The notes under the pieces were generated by a model that worked only from the letters and a program-made list of their open reading frames with translations, made no database searches and was not told the DNA's origin. A DNA stretch of 15,616 nt from JAGVNX01 sp035290965 (GTDB taxonomy: Archaea; Iainarchaeota; Iainarchaeia; Iainarchaeales; GCA-2688035): contig DATDTD010000014.1 of assembly GCA_035290965.1 (NCBI GenBank), positions 1 through 15,616 of the forward strand, given 5' to 3'. Position 1 is the first letter of the stretch. Each line of letters opens with the position of its first letter. The translations under genes were made by a program, and so were the position numbers. This document shows, piece after piece, positions 1 through 6,717 of this stretch.

Positions 1-3000
1 AATTTTGCGGCTTCTTCAGAATTTATTTCAACAACAGATAACTTGTTCAGCTGGTCCTGTGCATAAGCGCTCTGTGCGTTTGCTGCCTGCGAAGCTTGGC
101 TTGCCTGCTGTGCAGCGCTGTTTGCGGCCTGCGCCTGCTGCTGTGCCGCAGCACTTGCGCCCGCAAGGCTGTTTTCTGCAGCCTTGAAAGCAGTGAACTG
201 CGCCGTGAATGCTGTAAGCGGTGCTGCCGCAACAGGGCATGCTGCAATTGCGGGCGACTGTGATTCCACAATTGCGATTTGTGCCGCAGTCCCCGCAAGG
301 TTTGTCCCTGCCTGCCCGAATTTTGCTGCAGCATTCTGCATCTGCGAGCCGCACTGCTTGTCCTGCTGTGCAGCATTAAGCATGTCTGCCGCGGCCTGTT
401 TTGCCTGTCCAGACCCTTGTCCTGACCTTGCTGAAATTTCCTCTGTTGCGCACGCGGCTTTCTGCGCTTCCAAAGAATTTTCCAGTCCCTGATTTCCCGA
501 GTTCTGCCCTTCATTGCAATTGCCCTGCCCCTGCTGTGCTGAGCTTGACGCCGCGCCTGCAGCAGTGTTTGCAATTGTAGTGTAAATTTTTGCCTGCTGC
601 AAAGAAGCATTCATTGCTGTTGCCGCAGTCATGGCTGTACAGCACAGCGGCCTTGTAATAGGATCAGGGCTATCGCAGCCAGCACTTGCGGCTTCTTCAA
701 TTGATTTTCCCTGCCCGGCAAGCAGTTCAGCCATTGACAGGAGCTGGTTTGCCTGTCCTGCAACATCCTGAGCCTGCTGGCTTGCCTGTTCAGCCTGTTG
801 CTTTGCATTGTTAAGCATTTGCAGTGCCTGTTCCTGCATTTGCGTTGCCTTGTCTGCTTCGCTTGCGGCTTTTTGAGTCATTTCCTGGATTTTTTGTTTT
901 GCCAAATCCGCAGCGATTTTTGCGTTTTCAAGTTCAAGTTGAGTTGCGCCTGTTCCCGCTAATTCGGGATCGAAAAAGCTTTCGGAATTCTGTATGCTTT
1001 CCTGCCATGCCTGCACTGGAGCAATTACTTCAATGTCTTCTGTTAAATTCGGATTGAAAATTGTTGCAGAGTCTTTTGCGCTGTTTCCTATTACGGAAAA
1101 AGCATATTTGTCAAGCGTGAAAACAGAATCAGCGCCCGGTTCAATGAAAATATCGATTGTTTTTACATAAATCCAATCGCTGTTCTGTGTTTTTGCTTCA
1201 AGGGTTATGCCGTAAATTCCCGCAATGTTTTCCCTTGAAACAGTTATAGATGCCTTTGCATGCCCGGGAGAAAGCTGCATGTTTGCAGCGTTCAGCTTTA
1301 TGCTTCCTTCCAATGCCCCGCCTTTGCATCCTGAATCATTCCTGCACAATGCGATTTCCATTGGAATCGCGCAGGCGCCCGCATCAATGGAAAAGCCTGC
1401 CGAGGTTTCAGTGTTTTTTATTTCAAGTGCATCCTTGTCAATTTTGATGCACTGTTCAATGCTTGCAATGTCTATTTTTGCGTTTATTTCGCTGCTGCCT
1501 ACAAATTTCAGGCCTTTTTCAGTTTCAGCCTGCCCGTCGAAAACAATCTTGAATTCAGATGTTTTTCCGAGAGTGTTCGGCTTCGGAGTGAAAACAAGTT
1601 CTGCGGAAATTTTTTCTCCCTGCAAAAAATCCTTTCTTACTGCGCGCCAGATGTTTTCGCCTGCAACTTCAGAGTTTCCTGTCTGCGTGTCGAAGACTTC
1701 CACTACTCCACCTGCTTCTCCCGCCCATTCTGTTTTTGCGACAAGGTTTTTTATTTCATTTCCCGCCTCTCCCGCGCATGTGTTTTCAAGTTCAAGTTCT
1801 AGAACAGCGCGATTGTTGCTTGTGTATCCAAGCCATTCTGTTTTGTTTATTTTTATGCAGTTCATTGCTGCGGCGGAAACAGCATGAATGTTCACTGTTA
1901 AGGGAATTTTTTTGTCGAATTTTTGCCCTGTTTCTGGATCTGTTATTGTCAGCACTGTTTCAAGCTGCAATGAAGCGTCTTTTTCAAGCACTGCGCCTTC
2001 CATGAATTTTGTTTTTACAAGTGAAATTTTTTTTGTTTCAAGCGCGCCTATCTGCGCTCCCTGCAAAGAAGAAAAAAACATGTTCATTGCCTGTAAATCA
2101 AGCAATCCTTTTGAATCTCCATTTACGGAAACAGAAAAAATTTCAAGTTTTTTACCCGCATTGCTTGCGATTTCTGCTTCAAGTGTTTCTTCAGTATTGA
2201 ACTTGTTGTCTATTTTTGATTCGAGCGCTTCGGGAGAAACAGAAAAAACATTTGTTTCAAGTTTTTTTTCAAACGGCTCTGCATAATAGTCCTCTTTTTC
2301 GGCTTCAAAAACAAGCCTTGTTCCCGGCATTGCGCTTTGAAGCGTAAATTTTGCCTCTCCCTGCGCATTTGTGCTTGCCTTCTGCGTTGCCCTTGAATTG
2401 TCTGCTGCAATTATTGCCATCCATACTTCTGCGCCTTCAAGAGGAAAACCCTGCGCGCCAGCTTTTGCCGTTATTTCCTGTGCAGAAAGCAGGGGGATTT
2501 TTTCAGGGGTTATTTCGAGCAGGATTTCTTTGCTTGCAGTTGCGTCCAGCCATATTGTTTTTGAAAATATTTCTTCTGATCCGTTCCTTATTTTTATTTC
2601 AAAGAATGCGAGGCTTGTTTTTTTTGCACGGAACAATGCATTGAAGTTCATTGTTTCCTGCCTTGCAAGGCTGAATGCAGTGTTTTCAATCCTGTCGTTG
2701 TTTATTGCCTCAATTCCCGAACCTGCTGCAAATGTTTTGAATTCGGCTTCTCCCTCTGAGCCTGTTTGAATTGAAATTGAAAGGTTTTCAAGCATTGCAT
2801 TTGAATTGTTTGTTATTCTGAAATTCAGGTTGTAATCCCTGTTCAGTGCAAGCAGATAGTCTTCTCTCTGCAAAGATTTTTTTGAATTGTCGAAAATCCA
2901 TTCGTTTCCATAGCAGAGAGTTTCCATGCAATCCGCATCAGTCCCCTCTGAAAATTCCAAATCATTTGTTTTCGCATACAATGCCTGCTTTGATGAAGTG

Positions 3001-5183
3001 CCTTCAAGAGAGCCGAGTTCTGAATCATAAGGAATTCTCGTGACGCTTAAGTCCGAGTTTGCAAACTCAGCGCGGTAATGCATTTTGAGCAGTGAATCCG
3101 GCTGTGCAGAATCCTTTACTGAAAATTCTATTGCCGCAAAAAACCTTGTTGTTTCGCCTGCAGGCAAAAACTCTATGTTAACCCATTTTGCCTCTCCTCC
3201 ATAATCTGATGCACTATCTGTTTCAAATCCAAGAGGCGGGGAAAAGCTTGTTCCCTTTATTACGTTTGACGGATTTCCGAAGAAAACATTTGTTATTGCA
3301 AGGTTTTCCTCTACCCTGAAATGCAGCGCTCCCTTTGCAAGGCTTTCAGGCGTGTCAATGCTGAATACAGCGAGATATTTCTGCCCTGCGGAAAGCAATC
3401 CTGTTTTTTGCTCTCCCTGAAAAATTCCCTCAAAATTGAGCTCTGGAACTGTTGGAACGCCTGCAGGCAATTGAACATTGAATTTAATTATTTCTTCAGG
3501 CCATAACTGCTTTGCAATTGTCTGCACTGTTTCATAGCCAGGCATTTTTACAACAACAAAAACCTTTTTGTCTGCCTTTGCTTCAAAGCCTGCTTTTCCG
3601 TTCTGCAATGAAACTGTTTTCAGCAGTGTTCCTGTTTCGGAAAAAACTTCTGCCTGCGCGTCAAGAGGATTGCCTGCTTCATCTGCAGCCTCTATTGCAA
3701 TTGTTGCATTCCCGATTTGCATCTGCACTGCAAGAATGTTTTTTTGATTCAGGATTATTTCCTGTATGTTTCCGTAGCCGCTTGCGGGGAATTTTTCCGC
3801 AAAAGCAGAAACAAGCTCTTCCTTTACTCCGCGGAACAACGCGATTCCCTTTGCATCAGTCTGCCTTGCGGGATAAGGCAGTATTTCATCTGCGGAGTTT
3901 TTCAGGGCAACTGATGCGTTTTCCACTGGGAGTGAATCCTCGTCAGTCACATGCACTTCGACAATTCCCGAGTTTTCCGGAGTCATCAGCTCTAATTCAA
4001 TTGTAACATTCCCGCTTGCCAAGCTTGTTGCTTCCCCGTACAAATAATTTTCCTGCACTGCGGTTATTTTGTATGTGTCTTCTTCAGTTACGGAAAAGCC
4101 GACTGGATTTCCCTCTGCATCGGTTTCCTGTTCCGCCATTATTTCTCCCTGGGAATTGAACAGCACCACTGTTGCATACTGAATTCCTTCCCTTGAAGCC
4201 TTGTCAATAACATTCACATTGATTGTTCCCTTTGCGTTTTTTTCAGGGAAAACTGTTTTTTCCTGTTCAAGTGCAGAGGCTGAAACAGCGGCAAAAGAAT
4301 TCGCTATTCCGTATTCTCCCCCTGAATCAAAAACGCTTATTGTGTAGGAGCCGATTGGAACTTCGACAAAAACAACCTCTCCGAAGGATTCTGAAAATTT
4401 CTGCTTCTGCACAAAATTTTTCGAGTCAATCAATTGCACTGTAAAGCTTGTTTCAGTAATCAGGTTTCCCTGCCTGTTTGAAATTTTCACGCGGATTTTT
4501 CCGAGAGGCGCGCTTTCATAGTTTTTTTCAAGCGTGACAATTGTTGCAGCTGATTCAAGCGAAAAAGTAGTTTGCCTGAATTCCTCGGGGCTTATTACTC
4601 TTCCTGAAAGCGCATTACACTGTTCGTCCTTTGTTATTTTTATTTCCCCTTTCTTTTCGGAATCCGAAACTGTTTCAGGAACAGGCCTGAAACCGTTTGC
4701 GCAGGACAATTTTATTGCAATCAGTTTTCCCGTAATTCGTGTGCCGTCGCTGTTCTGGAAAAGAATTGTTTTTGTACCTGAAAATTCTGCAATTGTCCGC
4801 AGGATTATTTCCTTTGAAAAATTGTCTGAAACAGAAAAGCTTTCCTGAAAAGCCGCAAATCCCTGCTGTGAAGGGATTGAAACAGTTACATTGTAGTTTT
4901 TTTGCGCTTGAAAAAAGATTTTTCCTTCGGCATCTGTCTGCGCTGTTGCCTCTGTGCCGTTCACAGAATAATCCGCAGTTATTCCCTGCAATGCCTTTCC
5001 CTCAGAATCCTTTACACTCAGCTGGAATGTTTTGGAAGGCTGGGCAGTTAGCAATACAACGCAAAGGATAACTATGCCTGCAAGGCAGAGCGCTCCCCAT
5101 GCAATCTTGTTTTCAAAAAGCTTCGGTCCTGTTCCAGCGCTTTGCTGTTGTTGCCCGCTGATTCTTTCGAGTCTTCTCGGCAT
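1..5183 (-). CDS. giant membrane-anchored surface protein with Ig-like/carboxypeptidase-regulatory-like repeats, C-terminus outside window
   Basis: One uninterrupted reading frame of 1727 codons starts at ATG 5183 and leaves the window at base 1, so the C-terminus is missing. Residues 1-26 are polar and basic, and residues 27-47 form one hydrophobic segment (IAWGALCLAGIVILCVVLLTA), giving an N-in signal anchor with the rest outside the cell. Several beta-rich units resemble carboxypeptidase-regulatory-like Ig folds, with the recurring pattern of a V-D-x-x-G/P entry strand and a later TDAxG turn: about residues 51-105, 317-400, 405-455, 493-552 and 908-967. From about residue 1405 the composition switches to Ala/Gln-rich helix, probably coiled coil, with several Cys. 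The start is supported by a TATA-like box about 31 nt upstream and by the basic-then-hydrophobic N-terminus. A role as adhesin, stalk or S-layer-associated protein is inference; no catalytic motif was seen. Confidence 0.85.
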   Translation of the reverse strand, partial: MPRRLERISGQQQQSAGTGPKLFENKIAWGALCLAGIVILCVVLLTAQPSKTFQLSVKDSEGKALQGITADYSVNGTEATAQTDAEGKIFFQAQKNYNVTVSIPSQQGFAAFQESFSVSDNFSKEIILRTIAEFSGTKTILFQNSDGTRITGKLIAIKLSCANGFRPVPETVSDSEKKGEIKITKDEQCNALSGRVISPEEFRQTTFSLESAATIVTLEKNYESAPLGKIRVKISNRQGNLITETSFTVQLIDSKNFVQKQKFSESFGEVVFVEVPIGSYTISVFDSGGEYGIANSFAAVSASALEQEKTVFPEKNAKGTINVNVIDKASREGIQYATVVLFNSQGEIMAEQETDAEGNPVGFSVTEEDTYKITAVQENYLYGEATSLASGNVTIELELMTPENSGIVEVHVTDEDSLPVENASVALKNSADEILPYPARQTDAKGIALFRGVKEELVSAFAEKFPASGYGNIQEIILNQKNILAVQMQIGNATIAIEAADEAGNPLDAQAEVFSETGTLLKTVSLQNGKAGFEAKADKKVFVVVKMPGYETVQTIAKQLWPEEIIKFNVQLPAGVPTVPELNFEGIFQGEQKTGLLSAGQKYLAVFSIDTPESLAKGALHFRVEENLAITNVFFGNPSNVIKGTSFSPPLGFETDSASDYGGEAKWVNIEFLPAGETTRFFAAIEFSVKDSAQPDSLLKMHYRAEFANSDLSVTRIPYDSELGSLEGTSSKQALYAKTNDLEFSEGTDADCMETLCYGNEWIFDNSKKSLQREDYLLALNRDYNLNFRITNNSNAMLENLSISIQTGSEGEAEFKTFAAGSGIEAINNDRIENTAFSLARQETMNFNALFRAKKTSLAFFEIKIRNGSEEIFSKTIWLDATASKEILLEITPEKIPLLSAQEITAKAGAQGFPLEGAEVWMAIIAADNSRATQKASTNAQGEAKFTLQSAMPGTRLVFEAEKEDYYAEPFEKKLETNVFSVSPEALESKIDNKFNTEETLEAEIASNAGKKLEIFSVSVNGDSKGLLDLQAMNMFFSSLQGAQIGALETKKISLVKTKFMEGAVLEKDASLQLETVLTITDPETGQKFDKKIPLTVNIHAVSAAAMNCIKINKTEWLGYTSNNRAVLELELENTCAGEAGNEIKNLVAKTEWAGEAGGVVEVFDTQTGNSEVAGENIWRAVRKDFLQGEKISAELVFTPKPNTLGKTSEFKIVFDGQAETEKGLKFVGSSEINAKIDIASIEQCIKIDKDALEIKNTETSAGFSIDAGACAIPMEIALCRNDSGCKGGALEGSIKLNAANMQLSPGHAKASITVSRENIAGIYGITLEAKTQNSDWIYVKTIDIFIEPGADSVFTLDKYAFSVIGNSAKDSATIFNPNLTEDIEVIAPVQAWQESIQNSESFFDPELAGTGATQLELENAKIAADLAKQKIQEMTQKAASEADKATQMQEQALQMLNNAKQQAEQASQQAQDVAGQANQLLSMAELLAGQGKSIEEAASAGCDSPDPITRPLCCTAMTAATAMNASLQQAKIYTTIANTAAGAASSSAQQGQGNCNEGQNSGNQGLENSLEAQKAACATEEISARSGQGSGQAKQAAADMLNAAQQDKQCGSQMQNAAAKFGQAGTNLAGTAAQIAIVESQSPAIAACPVAAAPLTAFTAQFTAFKAAENSLAGASAAAQQQAQAANSAAQQASQASQAANAQSAYAQDQLNKLSVVEINSEEAAK

Positions 5184-5207
5184 AAAACCAGAAAAAATAG
5201 GGAATTC

Positions 5208-5222
5208 TAATATATAAAATTA
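5208..5222 (-). promoter_or_regulatory. TATA-like promoter of the giant surface protein (possibly bidirectional)
   Basis: On the minus strand the sequence reads ATTTTATATATTA, centred about 31 nt before ATG 5183, with no clear Shine-Dalgarno between them. This fits an archaeal promoter giving a leaderless or very short-leader mRNA. The A/T-rich block is nearly symmetric (TATATAAA on the plus strand), so it could also drive transcription rightward into module 1. That second role is a guess. Confidence 0.5.
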
Positions 5223-5279
5223 ATTAAATTGGGGAAAGTATCACTGGGACAAGGAACTCTACTTTTCTTCTAAATTCTC

Positions 5280-5422
5280 ACCACCTCCTTTGAATAGAAT
5301 TTTTTCTTAGGACTTGAATTTTGTCGGCTTAAACCTTTGCCTTCTGTTGAAGGGCAAAGGGTTTAATGCCTCCAAAATTCGCAAGTCGTCCACGAAAAAA
5401 TTCTTTTTGTTTTGGAGGTGGT
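5280..5422 (+). promoter_or_regulatory. long hairpin leader that sequesters the Shine-Dalgarno (copy 1)
   Basis: The 143 nt form an imperfect palindrome. ACCACCTCC (5280-5288) pairs with GGAGGTGGT (5414-5422). AGAATTTTTTC (5296-5306) pairs with GAAAAAATTCT (5394-5404). TGAATTTTG (5315-5323) pairs with CAAAATTCG (5373-5381). GGCTTAAACCTTTGCCTTC (5326-5344) pairs with 5349-5370, with single-nt bulges and a TGTT loop. The outermost right arm is the Shine-Dalgarno of the ORF starting at 5427, so the fold would hide the ribosome-binding site. The left arm resembles the 16S rRNA 3' tail. Translational control is inferred; pairing in DNA (a cruciform or recombination site) is an alternative. Confidence 0.8.
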
Positions 5423-5426
5423 TCGA

Positions 5427-5573
5427 ATGAATTTAGAAAAGTTTCAGTTTCCTCTTCCCACTTTGGAAGAGATAAAAATAGCAAAGAGGATTGCTGCAAG
5501 CAATCCGGAAGACTTGGATGATGAAAACATCTGGATTCTGAACGAGTTCTGCGGAAGCGATTCAAATGAATAG
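5427..5573 (+). CDS. 48-residue module ORF, copy 1 (unknown function)
   Basis: The ORF starts at ATG 5427, six nt after GGAGGTG, the strongest Shine-Dalgarno in the window, and stops at TAG 5571. The peptide begins MNLEKFQFPLPTLEEIKIAK and ends in an acidic tail (SNPEDLDDEN...CGSDSNE). It is predicted to be mostly helical after a Phe/Pro-rich start, with no signal peptide or membrane segment. The copy at 13533 differs at only three positions (K17Q, I18M, W36Q). Its stop overlaps the start of the endonuclease ORF in the sequence ATGAATAG, which suggests termination-reinitiation coupling. Family not recognised. It could be a leader peptide, a regulator or partner of the endonuclease, or a remnant domain. 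Confidence 0.8.
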   Translation: MNLEKFQFPLPTLEEIKIAKRIAASNPEDLDDENIWILNEFCGSDSNE

Positions 5574-6483
5574 CGGAAACTTGCTGTCGGAATCACTTAA
5601 AGCAGTAAATCCAGAGAAATCTGTTATGGATTCAAATTGGCTGGATTTGAATTTACTGACAGAACCCTCTGATACCAGGGCTACATTTATACACGCAAAA
5701 GTAACTGGTCTTTCAAGAAATGATATCGATTCAGAAGCCGTTGAAAGGCTTGGTTATTCCAAAGATTCTGTGACAGACTGGATTTCTGGGAGGCATCCAG
5801 TCCCGCTCCCTGTTTTAAAAGATATAAACGGCACAGCAAAAAGAATGGGTTATTTATGCCTTCGGGCATCTAAGGCAAAAGTAAAAGTTCCAAAATTGGA
5901 TAGTGCATTAGCATATTTTTTAGGAGTTATTTTTGGTGACGGACACATTGCATATTCAAAGAGGAAAAAAGGCTATTTGCGTTTCAGGGTAGCAATACAA
6001 AAGAAAAGGACAAAATATTCTGAATTCTTTCTGCCCCCATTGATTAATGCGATTTTTGGCATTACACCAAGGATTTATTTTACAAAGAGAAAAAGCGAAT
6101 TGATAACTATTCTAATTAACTCAAAAATAGTTTCAAGGTTTTTTACAAATCTTTTCCATTTTTCTTCAGGAAAAAAATCCGACATAGTCATAGATTTTAT
6201 AAAAAAACTGCCGCAGGAATTGCAACTGTTTTTTGTGGCAGGCCTGTTTGACACTGACGGCGGTGTTTCAGGGAGTTCTTTTGCTTTCTGTAATTCCTCA
6301 AAGAAGACTGCGCTTTTTGTAAGAAGCTTCTTGTCCAAAATAAAAATTGAAACAAAATTCTATCCGCAATCAAAAAACGAATTTAAATGGTATCTCGTGT
6401 ATGTTTGCGGAAAACACAAGAATGACTTCCTGCAAAAACTTCCTTTGAAAAATGGGAGCAAATATGCCTCGGGGGGGATATGA
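5566..6483 (+). CDS. LAGLIDADG homing endonuclease, module 1
   Basis: The 305-residue protein has two LAGLIDADG-type helices: AYFLGVIFGDGH (residues 116-127, acidic residue D125) and FFVAGLFDTDGG (222-233, acidic residue D231). This is the arrangement of single-chain, two-motif endonucleases that cut long asymmetric DNA sites. Residues 62-85 (GYSKDSVTDWISGR...VPLPVL) look like a helix-turn-helix shared with the module 2 enzyme and probably bind DNA. The start ATG 5566 overlaps the 48-residue ORF by 8 nt and has no separate strong Shine-Dalgarno. The last 19 bases, including the TGA stop, are antisense to the 3' end of the tRNA(CAU) gene, so the terminal residues ASGGI are encoded by tRNA sequence. 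Both catalytic acids are present, so it may be active. Maturase activity is a less likely alternative. Confidence 0.9.
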   Translation: MNSGNLLSESLKAVNPEKSVMDSNWLDLNLLTEPSDTRATFIHAKVTGLSRNDIDSEAVERLGYSKDSVTDWISGRHPVPLPVLKDINGTAKRMGYLCLRASKAKVKVPKLDSALAYFLGVIFGDGHIAYSKRKKGYLRFRVAIQKKRTKYSEFFLPPLINAIFGITPRIYFTKRKSELITILINSKIVSRFFTNLFHFSSGKKSDIVIDFIKKLPQELQLFFVAGLFDTDGGVSGSSFAFCNSSKKTALFVRSFLSKIKIETKFYPQSKNEFKWYLVYVCGKHKNDFLQKLPLKNGSKYASGGI

Positions 6484-6555
6484 ACCCCCGCCCTTCTGAT
6501 TATGAGTTACGCCTCAAATAGAACAGACGCTCTAACCAGGCTGAGCTACCGAGGC
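6465..6555 (-). tRNA. tRNA(CAU), elongator Met or Ile2, with a 16-nt intron at a non-canonical position
   Basis: The minus strand folds as a full cloverleaf: acceptor GCCTCGG/CCGAGGC with A73, D stem GCTC/GAGC, T stem GGGGG/CCCCC, and anticodon loop CTCATAA (anticodon CAT at 6504-6502). The 3' anticodon stem TCAGA needs TCTGA, but the gene reads TCTG, then 16 extra nt (6508-6523), then A. Removing those 16 nt restores a perfect stem and a 75-nt tRNA, placing the intron between positions 30 and 31 rather than the usual 37/38. The intron can pair with the anticodon region (TGAG/CTCA), giving a bulge-helix-loop substrate. The anticodon stem lacks the initiator GGG/CCC, so it is not initiator tRNA; elongator Met is favoured over Ile2. 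The T loop is TTCATAT, with T at position 58 where A is nearly universal. CCA is not encoded. Confidence 0.85.
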
Positions 6556-6623
6556 AGACTGCCCTCATTACAATTATTTTTTTGTCAGGCAGTTTTTAAA
6601 AGAAATCGCTTTCCAGTTTTTCC

Positions 6624-6674
6624 CACAATGTCAAGCGTCAAACTCGTTTTTATGTTTCTTTGCTTGACATTGTG
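6624..6674. repeat. 13-bp perfect inverted repeat in the rpiA-tRNA spacer
   Basis: CACAATGTCAAGC (6624-6636) and GCTTGACATTGTG (6662-6674) are exact reverse complements separated by 25 nt. It lies just past the rpiA stop in the rpiA transcription direction, so it could be a 3'-UTR stem-loop, a processing or termination structure, or a relic of a small mobile element. The spacer 6556-6715 holds no gene I can support. Confidence 0.75.
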
Positions 6675-6676
6675 CC

Positions 6677-6717
6677 AAGGCTTTCGAAAGCGAGCCTGCG
6701 AGCGCTTCGAAAGGCTT
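6677..6717. repeat. second stem-loop overlapping the rpiA stop codon
   Basis: AAGGCTTTCGAA (6677-6688) pairs with TTCGAAAGGCTT (6706-6717) with one mismatch. The stem continues through GCG/CGC (6690-6692 with 6703-6705) after a bulge. The right arm includes the first bases of the rpiA stop triplet (6716-6718). With the adjacent 13-bp inverted repeat it forms two consecutive hairpins behind rpiA. Confidence 0.6.

Larger units (their letters stand above)
5263..5580 (+). repeat. long direct repeat, copy 1 (leader plus 48-residue ORF of mobile module 1)
   Basis: This stretch matches 13368-13686 with about 15 substitutions and a 1-nt indel, or roughly 95% identity by eye. Similarity starts weakly in a T-rich tract (TTTTCTT), is strong from about 5272, and ends abruptly after the shared ATAGCGGAAAC at 5570-5580. 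It holds the hairpin leader, a strong Shine-Dalgarno, the whole 48-residue ORF and the first five codons (MNSGN) of the endonuclease ORF. No obvious target-site duplication or terminal inverted repeat was seen around it. Confidence 0.93.

Noticed and set aside
5..5217. Many plus-strand ORFs of 60-220 codons opposite the giant surface gene
   Set aside because: They are antisense shadows. The minus frame is open for 1727 codons with domain-like sequence, while the plus ORFs are low-complexity Ser/Phe/Cys/Leu-rich and lack start signals.
5427..6483. Programmed frameshift fusing the 48-residue ORF to the endonuclease
   Set aside because: No slippery heptamer stands out at the overlap, and the ATGAATAG arrangement is explained more simply by reinitiation. 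Not excluded.
5263..6483. Group I or group II intron, or intein, hosting the endonuclease
   Set aside because: No flanking exons of one gene are seen on both sides, no intein splice motifs are present, and the leader fold resembles a simple long hairpin.
6558..6598. Terminator for module 1 (ACTGCC...GGCAGTTTTT)
   Set aside because: The stem is only 6 bp with a 24-nt loop and lies upstream of the opposite-strand tRNA, where it may just be promoter sequence.
5200..6600. Integrase-type att duplication of the tRNA 3' end around module 1
   Set aside because: I found no second copy of the tRNA(CAU) end near 5200-5300 and no integrase gene, so there is no direct-repeat boundary to report.
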